DNA of 64,000 nucleotides, taken from Lysobacter arvi (lineage in GTDB: Bacteria; Pseudomonadota; Gammaproteobacteria; Xanthomonadales; Xanthomonadaceae). The position numbers and the translations under genes were made by a program. The stretch spans positions 62,001 through 126,000 of the forward strand of contig JARUHG010000006.1 in NCBI GenBank assembly GCA_031216755.1. The letters run 5' to 3'. The notes beneath the pieces are model-generated. The model did not search any database, was not told where the DNA came from, and was given only the letters and a program-made list of their open reading frames with translations. Numbering within the stretch: position 1 is the stretch's first letter; the number at the start of each line of letters is the position of its first letter. Shown piece after piece: positions 35,635-44,484 of the stretch.

Positions 35635-36846
35635 ATGAACAAGTTTTCCCTCCGTAGCCGCAGCATGCTGGCTGCGGCCATTGGTGCGGTGCTGGTGTTC
35701 GGTGCGGTCAGCCAGGTGAACGCCCAGTCCGCGCAGCAGCGTGCCGAGGAGCGCCGCGCGCGCCAGTCCGAAGGCAAGCAGTCGAGCAAGCCCGCCGAGG
35801 AATACCCGCAGGCCACCCGCAAGGTCGAGGCGAAGGCGTCGTCCAAGGGCGGCGCGAAGCTGCAGAAGATGATCGGCCTGTACGACGACGACAAGGGCCC
35901 CGAGGCACGCGCCGCGGCCGACGAGATCATCGCGACGGAAACCTTCAATGCCTACGATCGCGCGTTCGCCGCGCAGATGGCGGCGCAGATCGCCTACGAC
36001 GCGGACGACACCGCCGCCGCCAAGGACTACCTGCGCAAGGCGATCGAACTCAATGGCCTGGACAACAACGGCCACTACGGCGCCATGTACATGCTGGCCC
36101 AGCTGCAGCTGCAGGACGAGCAGTACGCCGAGTCGTTGAAAACGCTGGACACCTTCTTCGCCGAGACCAAGAGCGCCAAGCCGGAACAGCTGGTGGTCAA
36201 GGGCAATGCCCTGTACCGCCTGGAGCGTTACCCGGAAGCCGCGACGGTGCTCAAGCAGGCCATCGACAGCAGCCCGAACCCTAAGCCGGAATGGCAGCAG
36301 CTGCTCATGGCGACCTACGCCGAGTCGGGCAACGCCGGTGAAGCGGCCAAGATGGCCGAGGCCGTCGCCGCCAAGAACCCGAACGACAAGCGCGCGCAGC
36401 TGAACCTCGCCGCCGTCTACCAGCAGGGCGACATGCTCGACAAGTCGGCCGCCGTGCTCGAGAAGCTGCGCGCCGCCGGCCAGCTGACCGAAGACAAGGA
36501 ATACCGCCAGCTCTACGCGACGTACCTGAACATGGACGGCAAGGAGAAGGAGGCCATCTCGGTCATCAACGAGGGCATCCAGAAGGGCATCCTCAAGCCC
36601 GACTACCAGACCTACCTCGCGCAGGCCCAGGCGTACTACTTCTCCGACCAGGCCGGCCCGGCGATCGACGCCTACAAGAAGGCCGCCCCGCTCGCGCCCG
36701 ATGGCGAGGCGTATCTGAACCTCGCACGTGTCCTGTGGCAGGAAGACCGCATCCCCGAGGCTAAGGAAGCCGCCAGGCAGGCAGTCGCAAAGGGCGTCAA
36801 GAAGCCCGATGACGCCAAGAAGATTCTCGCGCTGCCGGGCAAGTAA
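35635..36846 (+). CDS. Periplasmic TPR-repeat protein
   Basis: The 403-residue protein has a cleavable signal (MNKFSLRSRSMLAAAIGAVLVFGA, cleavage near VNA-Q30), a charged Lys/Glu/Ser-rich linker, and then eight or more tetratricopeptide helices in pairs from about residue 75 to the end (for example YAESLKTLDTFFAETKSAKP, KGNALYRLERYPEAATVLKQ, AYLNLARVLWQEDRIPEAKE). GAGG is at the ribosome-binding site. No enzymatic motif. It is immediately upstream of tonB and is a standard part of this cluster in the family; a scaffold role near the TonB system is likely but unproven. Confidence 0.85.
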   Translation: MNKFSLRSRSMLAAAIGAVLVFGAVSQVNAQSAQQRAEERRARQSEGKQSSKPAEEYPQATRKVEAKASSKGGAKLQKMIGLYDDDKGPEARAAADEIIATETFNAYDRAFAAQMAAQIAYDADDTAAAKDYLRKAIELNGLDNNGHYGAMYMLAQLQLQDEQYAESLKTLDTFFAETKSAKPEQLVVKGNALYRLERYPEAATVLKQAIDSSPNPKPEWQQLLMATYAESGNAGEAAKMAEAVAAKNPNDKRAQLNLAAVYQQGDMLDKSAAVLEKLRAAGQLTEDKEYRQLYATYLNMDGKEKEAISVINEGIQKGILKPDYQTYLAQAQAYYFSDQAGPAIDAYKKAAPLAPDGEAYLNLARVLWQEDRIPEAKEAARQAVAKGVKKPDDAKKILALPGK

Positions 36847-36997
36847 TTCGGCAAAGCGAATCCACCGATTTGCGTGATTACACGGACGCGAATTGGTATA
36901 TGCTAGGAGGTTCCCGCGACTCGACTTGGGCCGCGGGAATCGTATCTGACGGCCCGAGGCGCCCTGGCGTCCGGAATTACCTCCCGAGCTACGGCGC

Positions 36998-37672
36998 ATG
37001 ACGCAAGACCTAGAAATTCACGCTAGAACCGACGACGACCGCGAAGGTTTGAACTGGGCACGCATTGCCGGTATCACCATCGCGATCGCCTTCCACGTCG
37101 CGGCCCTGCTCCTCCTGCTTGCTCCGATGGCCCCTCCGGCCCAGCAGCAGAAGGAAGAGGAGGTCACGTTCGTCAACCTCATCAAGCCGCCGCCGCCGCC
37201 CCCGCCGCCGCCGCCGCCGCCGCCGGAGCCGCCGAAGGAGCTGAAGCCGCCGCCGAAGCTCACGCCGCCGCAGCCGACGCCGTTGCCGCCGCCGCCGGAA
37301 GAGCCGCCGATCGTGGTCGACGACCCGAGCCCGGTGGACGTGCAGGCACCGCCCCCGAGCCCCCCGTCGCCGCCGGCCCCGGCCACGACGATCGGTTCGA
37401 GCGTCGATCCGTCCTCGAAGCGGCTGAACCCGCCCAAGTACCCGCCGACGGAAGCCCGTCAGGGTGTTGGTGGCACGGTCGTGCTGGTCATCACCATCGA
37501 CGGCCAGGGCAACGTGCTTGACGTCGCTGTCGAGAAGTCGAGCCGCAACCGCAACCTCGACCGCGCTGCAATGGATGCTGCCCGGAAGTGGAAGTTCAAC
37601 CCGGAAATGCAGAACGGCGTCGGTGTGCAGAGCCGCGTCCGCGTCCCGGTCGATTTCGTCCCGCCGACCTGA
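36998..37672 (+). CDS. tonB: Energy-transducing protein TonB
   Basis: Carries proton-motive-force energy from ExbB/ExbD to outer-membrane receptors. The 224-residue protein has a cytoplasmic head, one membrane segment at about 23-43 (IAGITIAIAFHVAALLLLLA, His33 in the helix), a Pro-rich periplasmic arm from 63 to about 130, including a run of 13 prolines at 64-76, and the C-terminal domain LNPPKYPPTEARQGVGGTVV... ending in RKWKFNPEMQNG. It is followed by exbB and two exbD genes in the same direction, 72 bases before exbB. The proline run is encoded by twelve CCG and one CCC, prone to slippage. Confidence 0.95.
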   Translation: MTQDLEIHARTDDDREGLNWARIAGITIAIAFHVAALLLLLAPMAPPAQQQKEEEVTFVNLIKPPPPPPPPPPPPPEPPKELKPPPKLTPPQPTPLPPPPEEPPIVVDDPSPVDVQAPPPSPPSPPAPATTIGSSVDPSSKRLNPPKYPPTEARQGVGGTVVLVITIDGQGNVLDVAVEKSSRNRNLDRAAMDAARKWKFNPEMQNGVGVQSRVRVPVDFVPPT

Positions 37673-37744
37673 TCGGGGTCACGGGATTCGTAGCAAGCAA
37701 CCCGTAACACACTCCTTTTCCACGACATTTCAAAGGTAAGCGTC

Positions 37745-38497
37745 ATGCTGCAGGAAACCACCACCGCTGCGACTGCTGGAGGCTCCAACGCCCAGGCACT
37801 TCAGCAGATGAGCTTCGCGCATCTGTTGCAGAACTTCGACTTCGTCGGCTGGGTCGTCTTCATCACTCTGGCGATCATGTCGATCCTGTCGATCTACTGG
37901 ATCGTCGTGAACTTCGTGAAGAACCTGCGCCTGCGCGCCAGTTCGGACCGCGTCGTCTCCACGTTCTGGGAAACCCCGAACGCCCAGGACGCCATCCGCT
38001 TCATGGAAGAGCAGGGCCGTTTCGAGCCGTTCTCGAAGATCGCCCTCGACGCCGCCCAGGCGGCTGCGCACCACCAGCGCCATGAAGGCTCGCGTCTGGT
38101 CGAGTCGCTGAACCGTTCCGAGTTCGTCGACCGCGCCCTGCGCCAGGGCGTGACCCGCGAGAGCTCGAAGCTGGAAGCCGGCCTGACCGTGCTCGCCACC
38201 GTCGGTTCGACCGCTCCGTTCGTCGGTCTGCTCGGTACCGTGTGGGGCATCTACCACGCCCTGATCCGCATCTCCGCGACCGGCCAGGCCTCGATCGACG
38301 CCGTCGCAGGTCCGGTGGGTGAAGCGCTGATCATGACCGCGATCGGTCTGTTCGTCGCGATCCCGGCGGTGCTGGCGTACAACTTCTTCACCCGCCTCAA
38401 CCGCGTCACCAACAACAAGTTCGATACGTTCGCGCACGATCTGCACGACTTCTTCGCCACCGGCTCGCGCGTCGGCGAAGTGGGCGCGAAGCGCTAA
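37745..38497 (+). CDS. exbB: MotA/TolQ/ExbB-type proton channel protein ExbB
   Basis: The 250-residue inner-membrane protein has three membrane helices: VVFITLAIMSILSIYWIVV near 35-55, then a long cytoplasmic region, and the pair LLGTVWGIYHALIRI and MTAIGLFVAIPAVLAYNFF. The motif GLTVLATVGSTAPFVGLLGTV is the MotA/TolQ/ExbB signature; the pentameric channel couples to ExbD. Sits in an operon with tonB upstream and exbD downstream. The start (MLQETTTAAT) is preceded by a short purine-rich site. Confidence 0.95.
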   Translation: MLQETTTAATAGGSNAQALQQMSFAHLLQNFDFVGWVVFITLAIMSILSIYWIVVNFVKNLRLRASSDRVVSTFWETPNAQDAIRFMEEQGRFEPFSKIALDAAQAAAHHQRHEGSRLVESLNRSEFVDRALRQGVTRESSKLEAGLTVLATVGSTAPFVGLLGTVWGIYHALIRISATGQASIDAVAGPVGEALIMTAIGLFVAIPAVLAYNFFTRLNRVTNNKFDTFAHDLHDFFATGSRVGEVGAKR

Positions 38498-38546
38498 GAA
38501 CGCGTTGTAACAACGACACCCTCTAGCAGCAGGTTGGAGTTTCGTA

Positions 38547-38966
38547 ATGGCCTTCAGTACTGGCGATAGCGGCGGCCCGATGGCCGAGATCAACGTCACG
38601 CCCCTCGTGGACGTGATGCTGGTTCTGCTCATCATCTTCATGATCACCGCGCCCCTGATGTCGCATAAGGTCCAGGTCGATCTTCCCGAAGCGAATCTGG
38701 ACAATCGTGAAAAGACGGCTCCGCCGGTCCCGCCGATCAGCATTACGGTGGAAGACAACGGAAACCTGTACTGGAACGACGAACCGGTGACCAAGGATCT
38801 GCTTGAGAGTCGTCTGTCGATCGAAGCGCAGAAGACCCCGCAGCCGGCGATCAACGTCCGCGGCGACAAGACGACCAAGTACCGCATCGTGTCCGACGTG
38901 GTGCAGATTGCGCAGGCCCAGGGCATGCGCAAGGTCGGCTTCATGGCGCTCAAAGAACCTCGCTGA
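38547..38966 (+). CDS. exbD: Biopolymer transport protein ExbD (copy 1)
   Basis: The 139-residue protein has one membrane helix at about 17-40 with the motif [21 protein letters not shown]; the Asp in it is the proton-relay residue of ExbD. The periplasmic domain follows (VQVDLPEANLDNREKT, NGNLYWNDEPVTK). Downstream of exbB by 49 bases and 15 bases before a second exbD; both have the same opening layout and diverge in the periplasmic part. With exbB it forms the motor for TonB. Confidence 0.93.
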   Translation: MAFSTGDSGGPMAEINVTPLVDVMLVLLIIFMITAPLMSHKVQVDLPEANLDNREKTAPPVPPISITVEDNGNLYWNDEPVTKDLLESRLSIEAQKTPQPAINVRGDKTTKYRIVSDVVQIAQAQGMRKVGFMALKEPR

Positions 38967-38981
38967 TCCGGAGATCCAGTA

Positions 38982-39395
38982 ATGGCATTTGCATCGAATT
39001 CCGGTGGCGGTCCGATGTCGGACATGAACGTCACGCCCCTCGTGGACGTGATGTTGGTGTTGCTGATCATCTTCATGGTGACGGCGCCTCCGCTGACGTA
39101 TCCGATCGACGTCAACCTTCCGCAGAAGTCGTTGAACCCCCCGCCGCAAACGCGTGAGCCGCCGCCGCCGATCAGGCTGCGTATCGACGCGTCCGGTCAG
39201 GTGTTCTGGAACGACGCACCGCAGCCCATCACCGCGATCGAAGACATGATGAAGGCGGAGGTCCAGCGCGACCCGAGCAATCAGCCCATGCTCGAGATCG
39301 ACACGAGCCCGGACGCCGATTACGGCATCCTCGCGAAGGTGCTGGCGCATGCGAAGAACGCCAATATGGAAAAGATTGGCTTCGTCCAGAACTGA
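38982..39395 (+). CDS. exbD: Biopolymer transport protein ExbD (copy 2)
   Basis: The 137-residue paralogue of the preceding gene: [20 protein letters not shown], then the same [13 protein letters not shown] helix with the proton-relay Asp. The periplasmic portion differs ([20 protein letters not shown]). Two ExbD proteins beside one ExbB is characteristic of Xanthomonas tonB clusters (from recall of that system, where the second exbD is needed for virulence and not for iron uptake). A terminator follows 20 bases later. Confidence 0.92.
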   Translation: MAFASNSGGGPMSDMNVTPLVDVMLVLLIIFMVTAPPLTYPIDVNLPQKSLNPPPQTREPPPPIRLRIDASGQVFWNDAPQPITAIEDMMKAEVQRDPSNQPMLEIDTSPDADYGILAKVLAHAKNANMEKIGFVQN

Positions 39396-39414
39396 TTGAC
39401 GCTTACCTGTCGTG

Positions 39415-39446
39415 AAAACGCCGCCCTCGGGCGGCGTTTTCTTTTG
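39415..39446 (+). terminator. Intrinsic terminator of tonB-exbB-exbD-exbD
   Basis: Stem ACGCCGCC/GGCGGCGT with A- and T-extensions that pair further (AAAACG...CGTTTT), then CTTTT. It lies 20 bases after the second exbD stop and separates a third exbD from the operon. Confidence 0.85.
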
Positions 39447-39568
39447 GGCGGCCGTAAGCGCTGCATGGTTCGAGGCGGCCCGCACGACCTTGCGACCAGT
39501 GGGGCTTGCCGCATCCGTCGCTCCGGGTTTAGCGTGGAACCGGGCATGGGGCCCTGGGAGGTTGCGCT

Positions 39569-39985
39569 ATGGCTGCTTCCGTTTTCCGCGATTCCCCGTC
39601 TTCCCGCAGTGGCCACACCGAAGTGGCCCAGATCAACATCACCCCGCTGGTCGACGTCATGCTCGTCCTGCTGGTGATCTTCATGGTGGCCACGCCGGTG
39701 ATGACCGGCCGGATCGATCTTCGGCTTCCCGCACCCACCACCAGTGCCCTACCGGTCGAACCGCCGCAGCGCGTGCTGCTCAAGGTGGACGGCAATGGGC
39801 AGTTCCATCTGGAGGGCGCCGCACTGGATCGCGCGGCGTTGCCGCAGGCCCTTCGCGATCTCGTCGATGCCGATCCCCGCATCGTGGTGCAGATCACGGC
39901 GAACGCGGACGCGGACTACCAGGAGTTTGCCTGGACACTCGCCGAAGCCCAGCGCAACGGCGTGCACAACATCGCGTGGGAATAA
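39569..39985 (+). CDS. ExbD-family protein (third copy, separate unit)
   Basis: The 138-residue protein has an unrelated, Ser/Arg-rich N-terminus (MAASVFRDSPSSRSGHTEVA) but the ExbD core [20 protein letters not shown] with the proton-relay Asp and the ATPVMTGRIDLRLPAP end. The C-terminal half (NADADYQEFAWTLAEAQRNG) matches the periplasmic ExbD fold. It lies beyond the operon terminator, with a gap of 173 bases, so it has its own promoter and may be expressed when the others are not. ExbD/TolR cannot be told apart from this alone; no exbB or tolQ is adjacent. Confidence 0.83.
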   Translation: MAASVFRDSPSSRSGHTEVAQINITPLVDVMLVLLVIFMVATPVMTGRIDLRLPAPTTSALPVEPPQRVLLKVDGNGQFHLEGAALDRAALPQALRDLVDADPRIVVQITANADADYQEFAWTLAEAQRNGVHNIAWE

Positions 39986-39994
39986 GACCGTCCC

Positions 39995-40017
39995 GGCGCC
40001 CGCCCCTGGCGGGCGCC
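39995..40017. terminator. Shared convergent hairpin between the third exbD and pdxJ
   Basis: Perfect ten-base arms GGCGCCCGCC/GGCGGGCGCC with a CCT loop, and the right arm touching the pdxJ stop codon (40017-40019). No U-tract on either strand; it probably still limits collision of convergent transcripts. Confidence 0.5.
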
Positions 40018-40799
40018 TAGGGCGAAGGCGGCTGCTGGCCGTCCTGCAGGATGGCGAGGTACCCGCGCACCGTCGCCTCGAAACCCTGATACAGCGCTTC
40101 GCCGACGAGCGCGTGACCTATCGACACTTCGAGAACGCCGGGGACGGCGCGCAGGAACGCACCCAGATTCCCCTGGCTCAGATCGTGGCCCGCATTGACG
40201 CCGAGGCCGGCGTCCTGCGCGCGTCGCGCCGCCTCGGCGAACAGTGCCGCCATCGCTTCGCCCTGCCCTTCGGCAAAGGCCTCCGCCCACGGCCCGGTGT
40301 AGAGCTCGACGCGGTCGGCGCCCACCTTGGCGGCATGCGCGATCCCCGAACGACCGTTTGTCGTATGCGCGTCGGCGAACAGGCTCACGCGACAGCCGAT
40401 GCCTTTCAGCGCCTCGACATGCGGTCGCAGCGAATCGGCATCGCGCACGAAATCGAAGCCGTGGTCGGACGTCAGTTGCGCGTCGCCGTCGGGCACCAGC
40501 GTGGCCTGCGCGGGCCGCACCGCTTCGCACAACGCGAAGAAGCCCGGATACCCGGCGCGCGGCGGCGCGAACGGATTGCCCTCCAGGTTGAACTCGACGC
40601 CACGCTCGCGCGTGAGTTCGGCCAACGCGTACACGTCGTCGGCACGGATGTGGCGTGCGTCGGGCCGCGGGTGCACGGTGATGCCGTGCGCGCCGGCGTC
40701 CAGGCACGTCCGCGCGGCGCGAACCACGTCCGGTTCGGACCCGCCGCGCGAATTGCGGAGCACGGCGATCTTGTTGACGTTGACGCTCAGTACGGTCAT
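40017..40799 (-). CDS. pdxJ: Pyridoxine 5'-phosphate synthase
   Basis: Condenses 3-amino-1-hydroxyacetone phosphate with 1-deoxyxylulose 5-phosphate to make pyridoxine 5'-phosphate (vitamin B6 pathway). The 260-residue TIM barrel shows [29 protein letters not shown] (active-site His and Arg), EFNLEGNP (with the catalytic Glu), TLVPD and GVNAGHDLS, all expected. The gene next to the exbD cluster fits the Xanthomonas order from memory. It begins at the Met of [13 protein letters not shown]. Confidence 0.96.
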   Translation of the reverse strand: MTVLSVNVNKIAVLRNSRGGSEPDVVRAARTCLDAGAHGITVHPRPDARHIRADDVYALAELTRERGVEFNLEGNPFAPPRAGYPGFFALCEAVRPAQATLVPDGDAQLTSDHGFDFVRDADSLRPHVEALKGIGCRVSLFADAHTTNGRSGIAHAAKVGADRVELYTGPWAEAFAEGQGEAMAALFAEAARRAQDAGLGVNAGHDLSQGNLGAFLRAVPGVLEVSIGHALVGEALYQGFEATVRGYLAILQDGQQPPSP

Positions 40800-40842
40800 C
40801 GCGCGACGTCCCGGAAGGACATCGCCCTGCTGCACGCTCGGA

Positions 40843-41313
40843 TCACTGGCACGGCTCGGAATTCTGGCGATAGATGACCGGCTCCCAGTAGGAACCGTCG
40901 TTGATGAAGTTGCGGCGCGCGGTGACAAGGCGAGCGGCGAGAAGATAGGTGGTGTCGGGCTGCACGTCGACCACGAGCTCCTTGTACGGGTTGGGCCGCA
41001 TGTCGCGTTGCCGCCGCTGGACGTCGTTGAACTGCTCCGGATCGATCAACTCGGCGACCTCGAGCACGTGGCGGCCTGGCGTCACCCGGAAGCTCCTCGC
41101 GCCCGTGGGTCCGGGGAGCCGGCCGTCGATGTTCATCACGCGCGCACGATAGAGCTCCTCGCTGCGCGGGGCCACGTCGAAGACGCTGATGCGTCCGCAC
41201 CGCGCGTCATCGGCGGCGCGGGTTGGAGCAGCGGACGGGGAGGCCTGTCCGCCGGCGACGCAGGTACCGGCGAACAACGCGAGGGAAAGGAGCGGAAGAC
41301 CGAAGGCGTGCAT
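40843..41313 (-). CDS. Secreted hypothetical protein
   Basis: A 156-residue protein with a signal peptide ([20 protein letters not shown], cleavage near VAG). The mature part is about 135 residues with three cysteines: CGRISVFDV early and one near the last residue (SEPCQ), which could form a disulfide. The central segment ([16 protein letters not shown] and [19 protein letters not shown]) looks like an immunoglobulin-like or beta-sandwich domain, similar in style to PEGA/DUF2846 carbohydrate-linked lipoproteins. Not recognised as a named family. Located between pdxJ (43 bases downstream) and a small membrane protein. Confidence 0.65.
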   Translation of the reverse strand: MHAFGLPLLSLALFAGTCVAGGQASPSAAPTRAADDARCGRISVFDVAPRSEELYRARVMNIDGRLPGPTGARSFRVTPGRHVLEVAELIDPEQFNDVQRRQRDMRPNPYKELVVDVQPDTTYLLAARLVTARRNFINDGSYWEPVIYRQNSEPCQ

Positions 41314-41464
41314 GTCGCTCTCCTCGATGGCGATGCGGTCGCCGCGTTCCGGCGGACACCACCGGCCGGCACGGCCAAGCCGGTCGCGCCTGGCAGAAAC
41401 GCCCGACGGACCGCGCGCCGATACTAGCGCACCGGGCGTGGGCGACCGGCGATGGAGCGAGCGA

Positions 41465-41728
41465 TCAAACGGCCGGCGGTGCCGGCGGATTGCCCGCTGC
41501 GGCGCGTCGCGCGTCGGCCTGCTCGCGCAGGCGGCGCAGCTCGGCGGGATCGAGGATCAGCGACGAATCGCGCGTCTGGCTGTCCACGCGCGCCGCCAGC
41601 AGCTTGAGCACCCAGGCAAGGAAGAAGCCCAGCGCGCCGAGCAGGCACACCATCAGCACGGCTACCGACGTCGTCTTGAACGCGACCGCCAGCGCGGCCA
41701 GTGCGAGCAGGAGGTACAGCCAGTGCAT
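41465..41728 (-). CDS. Small two-helix membrane protein, hypothetical
   Basis: The 87-residue protein has a first membrane helix at 1-16 (MHWLYLLLALAALAVA), a second at about 21-46 (TSVAVLMVCLLGALGFFLAWVL), and a hydrophilic, Arg-rich, Pro-ended tail (PAELRRLREQADARR). Similar short open frames are frequent in this family and I cannot name a function. It sits between the secreted protein and the cardiolipin synthase; the gaps of 150 and 110 bases suggest separate promoters. Confidence 0.6.
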   Translation of the reverse strand: MHWLYLLLALAALAVAFKTTSVAVLMVCLLGALGFFLAWVLKLLAARVDSQTRDSSLILDPAELRRLREQADARRAAAGNPPAPPAV

Positions 41729-41839
41729 GGGAAGCTCCGTGAGAGGGGGCAGCGCGCCGGCAGTGTAGCGCGCGTTCCCGACGCGTTCGGGCCGATTGCC
41801 GGCTTCGCGTGACCGCCCGTCAGCGAAGCGCGGAAGCGA

Positions 41840-43276
41840 TCACAGCAACGGCGAGACCAACCGCGCGAGCCCTTCCGGCAAGCGCGTTCCCCACAACGGC
41901 TGCGGACGATCCGGGCGTACCCTCGGCGCCAGGTTGCACTCGCCTTGGATCAGCGATGCGAGTTCGGCGACCAGCCCCTTGTCGCGGAACAACACCGACA
42001 CCTCGAAGTTCAGCCGGAAGCTGCGGTGGTCGAAGTTGGCGCTGCCGATGATCGCCAGGTCGTCGTCGCACAGCAGCGCCTTGCTGTGCAGCATGCGTGG
42101 GCCGTACTCGTGCACTTTCACGCCGGCCTCCAGCAGCTCGTCGAAATACGATCGCGCCGCCAGCGTCACCAGCCGGCTGTCGCAAACCTTCGGCACCAGC
42201 AGGCGCACGTCCAGACCGCCCAGGGCCGCGGAGGTCAGCGCCATGCGCGCGGCCTCGCCGGGCACGAAATACGGCGTCACCAGCCATACGCGCCGCTGGG
42301 CGGAATGGATCGCCGCCACGTGCGTGCGATGGATCGCCTCCCACGACGAATCCGGCCCCGAGACGAGCACCTGCGCCGAAATCGTCCCGCGACGTGGCTC
42401 GGGATGATGGATCCGCAGCGGCGGCTCGCCGGTCGCGTAGGCCCAGTCCTCGACGAACACCAGCTGCAGCTCGCGCACGATGTCGCCTTCCAGGCGCAGG
42501 TGCAGGTCGCGGTAGGCGTCATCGCGCAGGCGCTCGTCTTCCTCGTCGGTGATGTTGATGCCGCCGGTGAAGCCGATCTCGCCGTCGATCACGACGATCT
42601 TCCGATGCGTGCGCAGGTTCAGCCAGGGCCGCTTCCAGAACCATTGCAGCTTCATCGGATGGAACCACGCCACCTCGGCGCCGGCCTCGACCAGCGGCCG
42701 GAGGAACCTGCGCTTCGTGCGCCCCGACCCCACCGCATCGAGCAGCAGCCGCACCTGCACGCCGGCGCGGGCGCGCTCGATCAACGCATCGCGCAGCGCC
42801 GTGCCGGTGCGGTCGGGCAGGTAGATGTAGTACTCCAGGTGGATGTGGTCGCGAGCGCTGGCGATCGCCTCCAGCAGCGCCGTGTACTTGGACGCGCCAT
42901 CGACGAGCAGGTCCACGCGCGTGGCCGTGATCGGCGGCAGGCCGGTGGTCGCCTGCGCCAGTCGCGCCAGTTCGAGTGCGTCCGGCGTGGGCACCAGGCC
43001 ATCCGGCGGCGGCGGCAAGGTCGCGCGCGCGCGGACCCGTCGCAGGCGATGGCGGCGGATCCGCTGCGGGCCGAAGAAGAAATAGATCAGGAAACCGATG
43101 TACGGCAGCGCCGCCAGGCTGATGAGCCAGCTCAGCGTCGCCACCGGCTCGCGCTTCTGCAGCACGATCCACAGCCCCAGCCAGACCAGGTAGGTCAGCC
43201 AGCCGAGGACGAGGTAAAGCCCCAGGTGGGGAATCGAGGCGAACGCGCTCCAGGCGCTACGCAGGATGTCGAGCAT
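41840..43276 (-). CDS. cls: Cardiolipin synthase (phospholipase D family)
   Basis: Joins two phosphatidylglycerols to give cardiolipin and glycerol. The 478-residue protein has two N-terminal membrane helices (LYLVLGWLTYLVWLGLWIVL and LISLAALPYIGFLIYFFFGP) and two phospholipase-D HKD motifs: HRKIVVIDGEIGFTGG in the first half and HSKALLCDDDLAIIGSANFD in the second. The length and the two-helix anchor match ClsA. The Met of MLDILRSAWSAF was chosen because the helices follow; the frame continues upstream about 13 codons. As in Xanthomonas, it lies near pdxJ (from recall). Confidence 0.92.
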   Translation of the reverse strand: MLDILRSAWSAFASIPHLGLYLVLGWLTYLVWLGLWIVLQKREPVATLSWLISLAALPYIGFLIYFFFGPQRIRRHRLRRVRARATLPPPPDGLVPTPDALELARLAQATTGLPPITATRVDLLVDGASKYTALLEAIASARDHIHLEYYIYLPDRTGTALRDALIERARAGVQVRLLLDAVGSGRTKRRFLRPLVEAGAEVAWFHPMKLQWFWKRPWLNLRTHRKIVVIDGEIGFTGGINITDEEDERLRDDAYRDLHLRLEGDIVRELQLVFVEDWAYATGEPPLRIHHPEPRRGTISAQVLVSGPDSSWEAIHRTHVAAIHSAQRRVWLVTPYFVPGEAARMALTSAALGGLDVRLLVPKVCDSRLVTLAARSYFDELLEAGVKVHEYGPRMLHSKALLCDDDLAIIGSANFDHRSFRLNFEVSVLFRDKGLVAELASLIQGECNLAPRVRPDRPQPLWGTRLPEGLARLVSPLL

Positions 43277-43380
43277 GCAGGGCGGGTCTCCTCCGTTCAG
43301 CCTGCCGCGACGCATGTGGTCGCCGCGTGGTGGCTCGTCCGTCTCATGGGGTGCGACGGAGCGCGCGTAGGCTAAGGCCG

Positions 43381-44469
43381 ATGGACGACGCCCGCAAAGC
43401 CCAGTCTCCGATCAAAGGTCGCGGTGCCGCCTCGTATGTGGACGGCCGCTACGCCGTGACGGTCGCCCAGGGGGAAGACGACGGCTGGGGTTCGGTGTAC
43501 GAAGACCTGGCCGATGCGCCGGGCCCGCAGACCCGCGTCACCGAGGAACGCGCCCGCAGCATCGTCAGCCGCAACGACTCCCCGGACGTCGGGCACAGCG
43601 CGTCGATCAATCCCTATCGCGGCTGCGAACACGGCTGCGTCTACTGCTTCGCCCGCCCCTCCCACGCGTACCTCGATCTGTCGCCCGGGCTGGACTTCGA
43701 AACCCGCCTGTTCGCCAAGACCAATGCCGCCGAGCTGCTGCAGAACGAACTGGCGCGGCCTTCCTACAAGTGCGTGCCGCTCGCGCTGGGCATCAACACC
43801 GATTCCTACCAGCCGATCGAACGCCGCTACCGCGTCACGCGGTCGGTGATCGAAGTGCTCGGCGCCTGCTCGCATCCGTTCAGCGTCATCACCAAGAACG
43901 CCGGCGTCGTCCGCGACCTGGACCTCATCGCGCCGTTGGCCAGGCGCGGCCTGGTGAGCATCGCGTTTTCGGTCACGTCGCTGGACAACCGGCTCTCCGC
44001 GCGGATGGAGCCCCGCGCCTCCGCGCCGCATGCGCGACTGAAGGCGATCCGCACGCTGGTCGATGCAGGCGTGCCGGTCGGCGTGATGGTCGCGCCGGTC
44101 ATTCCGATGATCAACGACCGCGAGATCGAGCACATCCTGGAGGCCTGCCGCGATCACGGCGCGACCTCCGCCGGCTACGTGCTGCTGCGCCTTCCGCACG
44201 AACTCAAGCAGGTCTGGCGCGAATGGCTGCAGCTGCACTACCCCGACCGCGCCGACCACGTGATGAGCCTCATCCAGCAGATGCGCGGCGGCAAGGATTA
44301 CGACAGCACCTTCGGCACGCGCATGCGCGGCGAAGGACCGTTCGCGCAACTCATCGCACAGCGATTCCGCAAGGCGCACGCGCGGCTGGGCTTCTCGTCC
44401 ATGCCCGAGCTGGACACCACGCAGTTCGTGCCGCCGCGCAAGCCCTCGCCGCAGGGCGAACTGTTCTGA
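43381..44469 (+). CDS. PA0069-family radical SAM protein
   Basis: The 362-residue protein has the radical SAM cluster motif CEHGCVYC (Cys82, Cys86, Cys89) in the context INPYRGCEHGCVYCFARPSH, followed by the SPL-like barrel (LGINTDSYQP, VITKNAGVVRDLDLI). It resembles spore-photoproduct-lyase-type proteins and the Rv2578c/PA0069 group, whose reaction is not established; DNA-lesion repair is suggested by the fold only. A Met 54 bases further upstream is in frame but has no similarity. A cytoplasmic protein with no apparent partner; the divergent gap to the cardiolipin synthase is 104 bases. A Fe-S cofactor is implied. Confidence 0.85.
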   Translation: MDDARKAQSPIKGRGAASYVDGRYAVTVAQGEDDGWGSVYEDLADAPGPQTRVTEERARSIVSRNDSPDVGHSASINPYRGCEHGCVYCFARPSHAYLDLSPGLDFETRLFAKTNAAELLQNELARPSYKCVPLALGINTDSYQPIERRYRVTRSVIEVLGACSHPFSVITKNAGVVRDLDLIAPLARRGLVSIAFSVTSLDNRLSARMEPRASAPHARLKAIRTLVDAGVPVGVMVAPVIPMINDREIEHILEACRDHGATSAGYVLLRLPHELKQVWREWLQLHYPDRADHVMSLIQQMRGGKDYDSTFGTRMRGEGPFAQLIAQRFRKAHARLGFSSMPELDTTQFVPPRKPSPQGELF

Positions 44470-44484
44470 GCGTGGCGGCGACCG

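Noticed and set aside
36870-36904. Promoter before tonB (TTGCGT...TATGCT)
   Set aside because: Spacing between the hexamers is 23 bases, too long; a TTACAC alternative gives 15. Not convincing enough to list.
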